NCBI GenBank assembly: GCA_037176705.1
Contig: CM073889.1
Coordinates: 58,087,596 to 58,151,595, forward strand
Length of the DNA stretch: 64,000 nucleotides
Direction: 5' to 3'
From: Molossus alvarezi
Lineage: Eukaryota; Chordata; Mammalia; Chiroptera; Molossidae
Under the pieces are notes generated by a model, which did not search any database, was not told the DNA's origin, and was given only the letters and a program-made list of their open reading frames with translations. Below are positions 11,221-21,489 of this stretch, in pieces. The position numbers were made by a program, and so were the translations under genes. Numbering within the stretch: position 1 is the first letter of the stretch; each line of letters begins with the position of its first letter.

Positions 11221-11622
11221 TGTTGAGAGCTGGCTATGTGTCTGACAGAGTCACGGAGCCTGGAGGTCTTGAGACAGAGACTTGACCTCCCCCACAATCT
11301 CAAGTGTGACCCAATGTCACACTTGAAATACCTGAAATAACAGACTGGGTGTTCCTGGGTGAGTCTGAGTGTTTCTGGGTGCTCCTGTTATCCGTAAGGC
11401 AAACGAATTCAATACAGCATTGTTGTAGCCCTGGGTATTATATCAAAAAGATCCTATTTTCTTATATCACTAAACTTTTGCTGTAAGGTATAAAAGGCAT
11501 GTAATAAAGCATATTGAGGCTGATCCTGCTGAGGACAGTCCTCCTGATCTCATATCCGTGTCATTGTCTTCATTCCTACCGCTCCGACTCAGGGACTCTG
11601 CTCTTCAGGCTGGTTCCTGGCA
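11221..11622 (+). repeat. 3' LTR
   Basis: 402 bp, TGTT...GGCA. TATAAAA lies at 11489-11495 and AATAAA at 11503-11508. A roughly 20-bp partial tandem duplication (CTGGGTGAGTCTGAGTGTTT area, about 11355-11380) is absent from the 5' LTR. Confidence 0.88.
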
Positions 11623-11628
11623 GCTTCC
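11623..11628. repeat. Right 6-bp target duplication of the provirus
   Basis: GCTTCC, identical to 9687-9692. The L1-like ORF1 sequence resumes directly after it. Confidence 0.85.
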
Positions 11629-11898
11629 TTATATTCCAAATTGATGCTTGCTTTTTGGCTTTACCTACTCTACTATTGATTCCCTGTAAATTATTCTTAA
11701 TTTCAATTAGTGCCTCCTTCATTTCTAACTGTGCATCCTCCATTTCTGACTGGTCCTTTTATATACCTTTGTTGTCCTCATTAAGTTCACTGAGCATCCT
11801 TATAACCAGTGTTTTGAACTCTGCACCTGTTAGATTCCTATCTCCATTTTGTTTGGTTATTTTCCTAGAGTTTTGTTCTGTTCTTTCATTTGGGACAT

Positions 11899-13300
11899 GT
11901 TTCTTTGCCTCCTCATTTTAGCTGCCTCCCTGTGTTTGTTTCTATGTATTAGGTAGAGTTTCTATGTCTCCTAGGCTTCCTAGGGTGACCTATTCTAGTA
12001 GGTGTCCTATAGGGTCCAGTGGCACAGCCTCCCTCATCACCCCAACTGGACCCTCAAGGTGCACTCCTCATGTAAACTGTATATCCTTCTCTTATAATTG
12101 AGTCTTGATTGATGTCATCAAATCAATGGGAGAGATTTATTCAGGCTGATCAGCTGCAAGGACTGGCTGTGCCCACTTACAACTGACCTCTGACTACCTT
12201 GGATAATCATCTGTGCAGGGGCCAAACACACCTAGCAAGACTTACTTCAGCAGGGTTCTGGTACCCACTGAGTCCACTCCTTGAGTATGTTGCTTGTGGA
12301 GGTAGTTGGGTGGTGGTGCTTTGACATGGTCTGAAGCTGTCCACTGGGTGTGCTGGCTGCTGGGCAAGGTCAGCCACTGCCTGTGTTCTACCCAGGGCCA
12401 CCAAGCATAAGCTACAAAGCAATCTGAAAATGGCTGCTTCTTGTGCTGGACTTAGAGGTTTCTAGGCAAAGTCAAGTTGTGAACCAAGGCTGACTGCTTC
12501 TAGTGCCAGGCCTGGGGCCACTTAGTGAGATGTATGGGGCTCGCTGAGGCCAGATGCTGCTAATTTGAGGGCATTTAGAAAAATCTGAAGCAGGAGCCAA
12601 GACAGGCCATTCCTATGGTAAAGCCACTGGAAACAGCTTGGGTGGGCCCAAAAGCTGGGTGGGGCAGTGCCTCAGGGAATCACTGGGGTGGGCAAACAGT
12701 GTGAGCCAGGTTGCTGGAGTCCCAGATATGGCAGCTGTCTGCCAGCTGCATGAGGGACGGACTCACCAAAGGAACAGCAGCCTCCGCCAGCACCTCTGTC
12801 TGGGAGAAATCTGCCCTACAGCTCTTGCCCCAATGCCAAATAACTTAGTTCTTCCTATGTCTCTGGTGTCTTTCAAGCTGGAGCCTGGAGGGAGCAAGTC
12901 CGAGTAAGTCCATGCATGGGCCCTTTAAGAGGAACTGCCTGGGACTCCAGAACCTCAGCCTCCCTCAGCCTCAATCCTGCTGGTTTTTACAGCCAGAAGT
13001 GATGGGGACTTCTCTTTCTGGCACTGGAACCATGAGCTGGGTACCTGTGTGGTATGGGGACCCCTCACTCCTCAGGGAGGACATTCACAACCGAGGTATC
13101 CTCCTGATTTTTATCCACCAAACTTGAGTGTGGGACCAGCCCATCAGTGCCTCCACCCCTCCTATCAGTCTCATGTGGCTTCTTAATTTAGTAGTTGTAA
13201 ATGATGTTTGTTCTGTAGTTTAGTTGTAATTTTGATGTGGTTGTGGGAGGAGGAGAGCACCACATTTATCTATGCTGCCATCTTGACCGGAATTCAGCAG
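11899..13300 (-). promoter_or_regulatory. 5'UTR of the HAL1-like element
   Basis: About 1.4 kb. On the minus strand it begins GAATTCCGGTCAAGATGGCA and continues with the wording typical of old mammalian L1 5' ends (CACAACCACATCAAAATTAC). It differs from the 5'UTR type of the younger L1 copies here, so the outer element belongs to another, older lineage. Confidence 0.65.
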
Positions 13301-13470
13301 TGACCATTTATTAACAGCTAATGAATAATTACCTAAGTGCTCCTTTAATTTACACAACAGCATGGTGGGGTAGAGACCTATTATTAAACCCACTAAAAGG
13401 CAAGAAAAATAAGGTAACGAGTAGTTAAGTCACCCAGAGTCACACATGGTACAGTTAAAACTTTAAAGTA
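13301..13470 (-). repeat. MIR-like SINE remnant, including the right TSD of the outer element
   Basis: The antisense MIR pattern is seen: TTTATT..., CATTTAAT-like and ACAACA blocks, then AGTCACCCAGAGTCACACA. Bases 13301-13312 are the duplicated TGACCATTTATT. Assignment is from memory of the consensus. Confidence 0.6.
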
Positions 13471-13789
13471 ATGGACCTCATCTCCCAGAGTGATGAAGTC
13501 TTACCTGGTGTAATTTTCTAAGCAAGACTATCTTAAGAAGCCAGGTTATCACCTCTGCTGTTTCTAATTGTGTTCTAGGGCACACAAATGATGAGGGTTG
13601 GACATTAAACATACCACTCAGGTGGAGTCACAGACAGGGGCTGGGCAGGAGGAACCCCAGATTAGCATAGTGCAACAATAAATCAAATGGAACTTTCTGC
13701 ATGTGAAAGACCCAAGTGACAGCCTGATCTCCTCTGCAAAAGTAAGCTGGCTAGGTACCCTCCTCTGTCACAGTCCTATCATTCAGTAT

Positions 13790-13905
13790 TGTACTGGACT
13801 GTGTATTTACGCCTCCCATGGACCATGAATGCCCTTTCATCTCCATATATGAAACTCTGAACTCAGGGAGAAGGGTCACTAAGCATTTGCTGAATGGATA
13901 AAATA
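13790..13905 (+). repeat. L2-like 3' end
   Basis: A decayed ending of the form '...CACTAAGCATTTGCTGAATGGATAA' is typical for L2 3' ends. No coding sequence is seen between 13470 and 14345. Confidence 0.45.
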
Positions 13906-14344
13906 ATTAGTCAGGAAAGGAAAGTCAAGCTTAATGGCCCATAAACTACATTATCCTATTTTGTTTGCTCTTTTAGGTGCTTTGGGTTTTGTTTTATTTT
14001 CAATTGAATCAGTCCTCAGCATTTACAAAACCATAATTTTATACAAAAAACATTTTGACTTCCATATGAAAAACTGGAAAATGGGGCATTAGTCAAGAGC
14101 AGATGAAAGTTGCTACCTGTGGAGAGGAAGTTGACTCCAGTGTTCACGCCCTTCCACCGCTGTTCTCAGTTGGAGGGTGGGGCTTCCTGGAGCAGAATAC
14201 CTGGCATGGTCTCAGTGGGTATTCCCTGCAGATGCCCTCCATCCTCTCAGCATCTCTGTACAATCCCTGCTATGGCTGTTGCCTCTCCCTGTAAAATGTC
14301 TCTGCTGCTGTTGTTTCACTTGTTCGGTAAGCTAGTCACAGAAA

Positions 14345-14815
14345 TGTCCTAGATGCTCACGTAAGCAGACTATTCTTGGAGCAAGGGGTACTGCGATGAA
14401 TGAGGGGACAGATAGATGAAATCAAACTAAAAAGATGTTGGACAGGGATGAGGGACTATAAGAACAGAATGACAGCCCAGAGAGGTAGGATGAGGACTAA
14501 ATGACCAAACAAGGGCCCTCTGAAGTCACATCTCAGCTGACCGCCAAAGGACAAGAAGAAAGGTCCACGAAGATGCAGGGAAGCTGGCTCCCAGCAGAGG
14601 AAACACAAATGTGAATGCCCTTACCTGAAAACAAATGTGATACATTTCAAGGCACAAGAACAGAATAAACAACACAACAGATAGGCAGGGAGCAAGAGGC
14701 CATCTATGTGAACCTGGCAGGTGGTGCCAAGGAGTGTACACTATCTTCTATGAGCAGTGGGAAGCCACCAGAGAGTTTTAAGCAGGAAAGTGATATGCTC
14801 TTACTTATTTATTTT
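14345..14815 (-). repeat. L2-like remnant, antisense
   Basis: The stretch ends with GGGAAGCCACCAGAGAGTTTTAAGCAGGAAAGTGATATG, a phrase I recognise from the antisense of a common ancient mammalian LINE (L2-type) repeat. The same family recurs at 25870-26310, 26835-27480 and 52130-53110. Confidence 0.45.
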
Positions 14816-15734
14816 TTAAATCCAGTTCGTAAAAGCTGAACTGAAAGGCTGCTACCCAAGAGGATGGCCTGATTATCTCAATCTTCCTGTACCATGCACT
14901 TGCAAGGGCAAGCACACAAAATATCAACTGTGGCTGTGACAGCTATATGCTATACAAAGGCAGCAAGGAGAAACTTTACAGAGGAAATAATATACAATTT
15001 TCTAGCTGAACAACTTTTAAAATGTAATGATGGAGAATACAATCCCTGCCTGTGAGTGATTCGGGGCAGGGAAACAACATGCCACTTAAAATAAGCAGGA
15101 GTGGGGCAAAGCGAGCTTATCCATGTATCGAAATCTGCAGACTGAAAAGACAGAGGGAGAGAGAGAAAGGAGCGAAGACTCCACTCAGCTGCCTACTGCT
15201 TCTCACTGTGGCTACAAATATTGAGTTCAGAGATGCTGCTTAAACATGACATGTGACTGAACTTGGCTCCCAGCAGAAAACAAGTGTTGATCCACAGCTC
15301 GAGCTCCAGGTCAGAGGGAAAGATAAACTGAACAGAGCCAGTCATGGGTGAGTATGGGGCTCTCATAAGCCCAAAGGCTTCCAGAATTTTCCTTGCCTGA
15401 CTTAATATGAACCTCAAACCTGAAGGTCAAGTGTGCTAATGGGTCAGAAGGCATGTTACAGAATGCCATGAGGTAGAGGAGTCAAAGAAGCAGCTCCCAA
15501 CTAACAGGGAGCAGGTGACCTGGGGCCAAGGTCCTACCCTAAATCTGTAGCTATGCCAGCAGGCAGTATGGATAAGATTCACACCTATCAGAGAGATCAT
15601 GGGCTCTATGCAGCACTACCTTACCTCCACAGTTGGCATCTACAACCTGAGCTAAAATGATGACATCAAGAACATGAAACATAATGTTCTTCAGGAACAT
15701 AGCAGTGGACAGGATCAGGCAGAGGGTGAATGTG
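14816..15734. other. Non-coding sequence, nothing recognised
   Basis: Low-copy-looking sequence. Small open frames at 15052-15243 and 15193-15417 have no recognisable motif. The right end passes into a GTGTGAGAGAGTGAG-rich tract that begins the L1-type 5'UTR. Confidence 0.5.
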
Positions 15735-16633
15735 TGAGAGAGTGAGCTAGTGTGTGAGAGAGTGTGAGTGGATGTGAAGGTGGACATGAAGGTGGACGAC
15801 CAGTACAGAGATGCGCAGCAGAAGGTTCCTGTGTTGTGGACCGGAGCTGCGGCTACCTCGGTAAGTGGCTCCTCAGGGTGCTTCTCCTTGTGCTGTGAGG
15901 TGGTCCCACCATTTTGGGAGATGCCGGGTCTTCCCTGGGAGGAGGCAGTGGGAGCAACTAGGGCCCAGCAACCTAAGCCACCAGCACAACTAGCACCATC
16001 AGACCACTAGACATTCTGTGTCAACACAGACCACTGCAGAGTAGTGGAGCTCCCAAGGTGCCAGTCCCAGAAGCTGCAGAAAGCCCGGAGTCCAGCACCA
16101 TCCCCCATAGTAGCAGCCTGAACAGAGTCAAGATATACCCCCAGCAACAGAAGCTGGGGAGGAGATATCCATCCCCAGGCAACAGAAGCACAGGCCAGCA
16201 GCTGAGACCCATCCCCATAAACTACAGCAAAAGCTGAGCAGTTGAGTCCCAAGGAGCAGCAGCACTCCCCAGCCAACAGCGACTAGACCTGGGGCTCCAA
16301 AGAGGCCTGTGCAGTCCAGCAGCTCACAGCAAGAGAGGGAAGCCAGAGCCCAAGAGAGACTGATGCGATCCAGTTACCTGCGGGACCTGCAGGGTGCAGG
16401 GGCACCAGAGAGGCTTGTGCGACCTAGCAGAGACTGTGCGATCTAGTTACCCACAGAACATGCAGGGTGCTGAAGCACCAGAGAGGCCTGTGAGACTTAG
16501 CAGCCTATAACATAAGCATAGCGCCTGGTCCCCAGAGGGACTGTGCGATCTAGTTACCTGCAGGACCTGAAGGGTGCGGGGGCACCACAAAGGCATGTGC
16601 AACCCAGCTGTGCACAAGATAGGCATAGAGGAT
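15735..16633 (+). promoter_or_regulatory. Old-type L1 5'UTR segment with tandem units, upstream of a second L1 5' end
   Basis: It matches the 5'UTR at 42256-43139 (GTGAGAGAGTGTGAG start, CTTCTCC..., CCACCATTTTGGGAGAT, GGGAGGAGG). Imperfect tandem units TGCGATC(C/T)AGTTACC begin at 16364, 16437 and 16544. Downstream, at about 16634, sequence typical of the other L1 5' ends starts (GTGGAGTGAATAGAAG). This is therefore either a compound promoter region or an L1 inserted at this point. Confidence 0.7.
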
Positions 16634-17433
16634 GTGAAAATAAAGGTGGAGTGAATAGAAGCCACGCGGACAATCTCCCAGGAACAAACAGAAATTACAA
16701 CTAAAATAGAGAAAAATCCTCGGAAAAAAGCAACAGAAAGGCAGCAGGACAGGACCATATAACCAGGGAAACAGGTATGATCTGCAGAGACACCAGAGGG
16801 TGGCGGGCTGTGAGCCCAGGGACATTAGCAGTCTTAGCTGTGAGCAGCGCCCTTGGGGAATAAAGACCAAACCCGCTCCACAGCCCAGAGAGCCTGGACA
16901 GAATCCTAAAGTAGCCACAACCACTCACCTGGGGGCTACAGCAGAGGGAGGGCAGACTGGGTTGGAACTCTGTGGGGACAACCGAGATTTGGAAGGCACT
17001 CAGAGTTTGTGCTGAGTTGCGGCCACAAAAAAATGATATCCATTGTGCTCCTTCCCAGAGCGGTGGGGAAAAGCAACAACCCCCCCCCCCCTCACCCGGA
17101 GATTCAGTCTTTCCCAGGTGAGACAAAGAAATGAATTGAGGCTCATTAACAACCAGAATCTATCTCACTCTCTGGGAATCCTCTTATGCAGAACACCAGG
17201 GCTACATTCCAAGGCACTGAGTAACTGACAATAGTAGCCTCCAGGAAAAAGCTAGAGAATACTGAACATTTCCTGGGCTTGCATATCTACCCAGGAAAGT
17301 AAGACTTGACAGTGTTGTTTAACATGGGCTTGCACAGGCCCATCTGAACCCAGTAGAGAAAGCCACAAAAAGCAGAACACCAACATTCACAGGAAAAATT
17401 TGGCAGGCTCCAAACCCCACTGAGATAGCCAAA

Positions 17434-18355
17434 ATGGTAAAACAAACAAACAAAAAAAACAAATCCCCCAAAAAACAACAAGAGAACTCTCTCAAAGATG
17501 GCATAAATGACATGCAGTTAAGCAAATTATCAGAGGTGGAATTCAGAGCCATGATCTTGAGGAAGCTTAACGGCATGAGTAAGGACATCAGCACCATGAG
17601 TAAAGATAGAGAAACATTGAAAACCAACCAAGTAGAAATAAAAAATGGCATAGCAGAAAAAGAATGCATTGGAAGGACTAACCAGCAGAGAAGAGGAAGC
17701 TGGGGACCAGATCAATGAATTAGAAGACAGGGTAGAAAAAACAAACCAATCAGAAAACCAAAAGAAAAAAACAGGAACGCATGTTAAGAGAACTGTGGGA
17801 CAACAGGAAACATAATAACATTCACATTGTAGGAGTCTCGAAGAAAAAGAAAACGGGCAAGGGTTAGAAAATATAATTGAAGAAATAATGAAAAAAAAAA
17901 AAACTTTCCTAACTTCGTGAAGGAAGAAGGCATTCAAGTTCAAGAAGCACAGAGAGCCCAAAGTAAGAAGAACCAAACAGGCGCACACCAAGACACATAG
18001 TCATTAAAATGCCAAAAATTAAAGACAAAGAGAGAATCCTAAAGGCAGCAAGAGGTAAGCAACAGGTTACTTACAAAGGAACCCCCATAAGGCTATCAGC
18101 TGACTTCTCAACAGAAACAGTACAGGCCAGAAAGGACTGGCATGAGGTAATCAAGGTCATGAAAAACAAAGATCTGAATCCAAGACTACTTTATCCAGCA
18201 AGGCTATCATTCAAAACAGAAGGTCAAATAAAGAGCTTCCCAGATGAAAAAAAAGGCTAACGGAATATATTAACACCAAACCAGCACTGCAAGATATGCA
18301 AAAAGGACTTCTGTAATTAGTAGAAGAAATAGAGAAAAAAACAGAACCACAGTAA
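17434..18355 (+). pseudogene. L1 ORF1, broken
   Basis: It starts MVKQTNKKNKS at 17434 and would stop at 18353-18355. The first 94 codons are open (17434-17718) and include the leading part of the coiled coil. A frameshift near 17700 and poly-A runs (17888-17902) break the rest. The C-terminal piece 18009-18260 is clear: PKIKDKERILKAARGK, then LLYPARLSFKTEGQIKSF. Length matches the normal ORF1. Six bases separate its stop from the ORF2 start. Confidence 0.88.
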
Positions 18356-18361
18356 ACAAAA

Positions 18362-21253
18362 ATGGCAATAAATAAATACATATCAATTGTCACCTTAAAT
18401 GTGAATGGTTTGAATGCTCCAATAAAACAAACAAACAAACAAACAAACAAACAAACAAAAAAACAGAGTAGCTGACTTGATAAGAAAGCATGACTCACAT
18501 ATATGTTGTTTACAAGAAACCCAACTCACAACAAAAGACTCATATAGGTTATAAGTGATGGGATGAAAAAAAATCTCTCAAGCAAACAGAAAGCAAAAAA
18601 AAAAAAGCTGGGGTAGCAATACTCATATCTGATAAAGTAGATTTCAAAATGAAGGCCATAACTAGAGACAAAAAAAAGGCCACTATATAATATTGAAAGG
18701 ATCTATCCTACGGGAAGCTATAACCTTGGTAAACATATATGCACCCAATACAAGAGCACCGACATATATTAAAAATATTCTGGAGGACTTCAAAGGAGAA
18801 ATCAACAGCAATACAATCAGAGCAGGGGACTTCAATACCCTGCTGACATCACTGGATGGACCATCTAGACAAAAAAATCAACAAAGAAACACAGACTCTA
18901 AATGAAGCACTAGACCAAATGGATTTAATACATATCTACAGAGAATTACACCCAAAAATAACAAAACTCACATTCTTCTCAAGTGCACATGGGACATTCT
19001 CAAAGATAGACCACATGTTAGGGCACAAACTAAGTCTCTACAAGTTCAAGAAAACTGAAATCATATCAAGAATCTTCTCAGATCACAATGGCATGAAAAT
19101 AGAAATCAATTGCAACAAGAACATGCAAAGACATTTCAAAACATGAGGGCTAAATAGCATGTTATTGAACAATGAATGGGTTACCATGGAGATCAAGGAA
19201 GAAATTAAAAACTTCCTGCAAACCAATGAAAATGAACACACAACAACACAAAATCTATGGGATGCAGTGAAAGCAGTTCTGAAAGGGTAGTTCATAGCAC
19301 CACAGGTGTATCTGAAGAAGCAAGAAAAATTTCTAATAGACTATCTAACCTCACAACTTAAAGAACTAGAGAGCAAACAAAAAGAAAACCCCAGAGCAAG
19401 TAGAAGAAAGGAGATAGTAAAGATCAGAGCAGAAATAAATGACATGGAGACCAAAAAAAAAAAAAAAAACAATTCAAAGGATCAATGAAACAAAGAGCTG
19501 CTTCTTTGAAAAGATAAACAAGATTGATGGACCCTTAGCTAGACTCACCAAGAAACAATGAGAAAGAACCAAAATACACAAATTCAGAAATGAAAGAGAA
19601 AAAAATAATAACTGACACCACAGAAATACAAAGAATTGTGAACAAATATTATGAACAATTATATGGCAACAAATTCGACAATCTAAGCAAAATGGACAAA
19701 TTTCTAGAAACACGTAGTCTACCTAAACTGAACCAGGAAGATATAGAAAACTTAAACAGACCAATACAACAAAAGAAAGTGAAGATATAATCAAGACTCT
19801 CTCAGCAAACAAAAGCCCAGGCCCAGACGGCTTTACGGGGGAATGTTACTGAACATTCAACGAAGAACTAATATACATTCTCCTCAAACTATTTCAAAAA
19901 ATTCAAGAAGAAGGAAGATTTTCAAACTTGTTTTATGAGGCCAGCATAATTCCAATTCCAAAACCAGAATAAACACTACAAAGTAAGAAAACTACAGGCC
20001 AATATTCCTGATGATCATAGATGCCAAAATTCTGAACAAAATACTAGCAAATCAAATCCAGCAATACATCAAAAAAGTTATTCACCATGACCAAGTAGGG
20101 TTCATCCCAGAGATCCAAGGCGGGTACAATATTCACAAATCAATAAATGTGATACACCACATAAACAAAATGAAAGATAAAAATCATATGATCTTATCAA
20201 TAGATGCTGAAAAAGCATTCGACAAAATCCAGCACCCATTTCTGATAAAAATGCTCTGCGATATGGGAATAGAGGGATAGTATCTGGACATAATGAAAGA
20301 CCTACAGCCAACATCATACTCAATGGACAAAAACTAAAAGCATTTCCCTTAAGAACAGGAACAAGACAAGGATGCCCACTTTTGCCACTCTTATTTAACA
20401 TAGTACTGGAAGTCTTAGCCACAGAAATCGGACAGGAAGAAAATATAAAAGGGATACAAATTCGAAAGGAGGAAGTGAAACTGTCATTATTTGCAATGAT
20501 ATGATACAATATGTAGAAAACCCCAAGGATTCCATCAAAAATTTACTAGACTTAATACATAAACTTGGCAAAGTCGCGGGATATAAAATTAAAGGAAGTA
20601 AATTGACCGCATTTTTATACACCGATGATGAACTCACAGAAAGAGAAACTAAAAAATAATACCATTTACCATCGCGGCAAAAAAATTAAGATACCTAGGA
20701 ATAAATTCAAACAAACAAATAAAGGACCTATTCGCTGGAAACTACAGGTCATTGAAAAAAGAAATAGAGGAAGATATAAAAAAGTGTAAGAGCATACCTT
20801 GTTCATGGGTTGGAAGAATTAACATAATAAAAAAGTCCATACTACCCAAAGCACTCTATAGATTCAATGCCATCCCCATCAAAATACCAACAACATACTT
20901 CACAGAACTAGAACAAATACTTTAAAAGTTCATATGGAATCAAAAAAGACCCCAAATAGCCACAGCAATCTTGAAAAAGAAGAACAAAGTTGGAGGGTCA
21001 CATTTCCAAATATCAGGTTACACTACAAAGCCACTGTAATCAAAACAGCCTGGTACTGGCACAAGAACAGGCAGATAGACCAATGGAATAGAATTGAGAA
21101 CCCAGAAATGGACCCAAGGCAATATGCTCAATTAATATTTGACAACGATGGCAAGAGCATACATGGAGGGACCTGGAAAATATTATCCTCAGTGAAACAA
21201 GCCAAGTAGGAAAAGACAAATACCACATGATCTCACTTATTTGTGGAATATAA
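18362..21253 (+). pseudogene. L1 ORF2, broken and internally deleted
   Basis: Start ATGGCAATAAAT at 18362, stop at 21251-21253. Endonuclease pieces are seen at 18693-19146 ([19 protein letters not shown]). Reverse transcriptase pieces follow at 20011-20280 ([26 protein letters not shown]). The catalytic FADD box is destroyed by a base loss near 20490-20500. At 21160-21163 the frame jumps from GGCAAGAGCA-type sequence to the ATGGAGGGACC part near the C-terminus, dropping about 970 bp that hold the C-terminal region with the cysteine motif. An AAAC microsatellite also sits in the 5' part. Confidence 0.9.
18425..18460. repeat. (AAAC)n microsatellite
   Basis: About nine AAAC units inside the ORF2 start region, where sister copies read AAAAAGACACAGAG. 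It is a local slippage expansion. Confidence 0.95.
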
Positions 21254-21489
21254 TGAACATAACAGTCTGAAGAATGGGTGGTACCAAAGACGTAGAAGTC
21301 GGGTCCAGACTGACAATACCCAGAAAAGGAGGTGGTGGGGGAGAGATAAACCGCAAAACGTATATGCATGTATGCATAACCAATGGACATAGACAACAAA
21401 GCTGGGAACAGGGAGGGGAGGGAGGAGGAGGGAGGAATATGTGGGGTAAAAGGAGAAACATCTCTAAGAAAAATATATTAATTAATAAA

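Larger units (their letters stand above)
9693..11622 (+). mobile_element. Endogenous retrovirus, class II/betaretrovirus-like, env-only internal region
   Basis: Two LTRs (9693-10113 and 11221-11622) begin TGTT and end GGCA. They flank an internal region of only about 1.1 kb with a primer-binding site, a leader, broken env sequence and a polypurine tract. I see no gag, protease or polymerase sequence. By eye the LTRs differ at roughly one base in ten plus indels, which suggests an old insertion. It lies inside the ORF1 of the HAL1-like element and is therefore younger than that element. Confidence 0.9.
9044..11898 (-). pseudogene. ORF1 of the HAL1-like element, split by a provirus
   Basis: The likely start is at 11896-11898 (MSQMKEQ, matching SQMKEQ near the start of L1 ORF1). 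The N-terminal region lies at 11629-11898 and the rest at 9044-9692. The C-terminal domain is clear in the open piece 9044-9343 (LLYPAKITFIINGFIKSF), and the stop at 9044 follows KYISINN. The provirus at 9693-11622 cuts the frame. Outside it there are further stops and frameshifts. An ORF2-type start (ATG GCA ATA AAT) at 9075 opens only about 27 codons before a stop, then non-ORF2 sequence. Confidence 0.8.
8711..13300 (-). mobile_element. ORF2-less (HAL1-like) L1-derived element, antisense, interrupted by a provirus
   Basis: On the minus strand the order is: an L1-type 5'UTR starting GAATTCCGGTCAAGATGGCA (13300 leftward), ORF1 (11898 to 9044), a few ORF2-like codons, then directly a 3'UTR (about 9000-8711) whose end resembles the other L1 3' ends here. 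The remaining tip lies at 2366-2374, beyond the inserted L1. A 12-bp TSD (2354-2365 / 13301-13312) shows it inserted as a unit. Excluding the provirus it is about 2.7 kb, far shorter than a 6-kb L1. This fits known half-L1 (HAL1) elements, but a single deleted L1 copy is not excluded. Confidence 0.75.
16634..21489 (+). mobile_element. LINE-1 with internal deletion in ORF2
   Basis: Order: 5'UTR 16634-17433, ORF1 17434-18355, ORF2 18362-21253, 3'UTR 21254-21480 and an AT-rich tail. ORF2 lacks about 1 kb near its end. No clear TSD is found, because the element's right end merges with another L1 fragment. Confidence 0.92.

Noticed and set aside
15551..15787. Minus-strand exon with a GGAG|GTAAGG donor and a hydrophobic frame
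   Set aside because: The frame begins in a GT/CA-rich low-complexity tract next to an L1 5'UTR, no convincing acceptor is seen and the peptide is not recognised.
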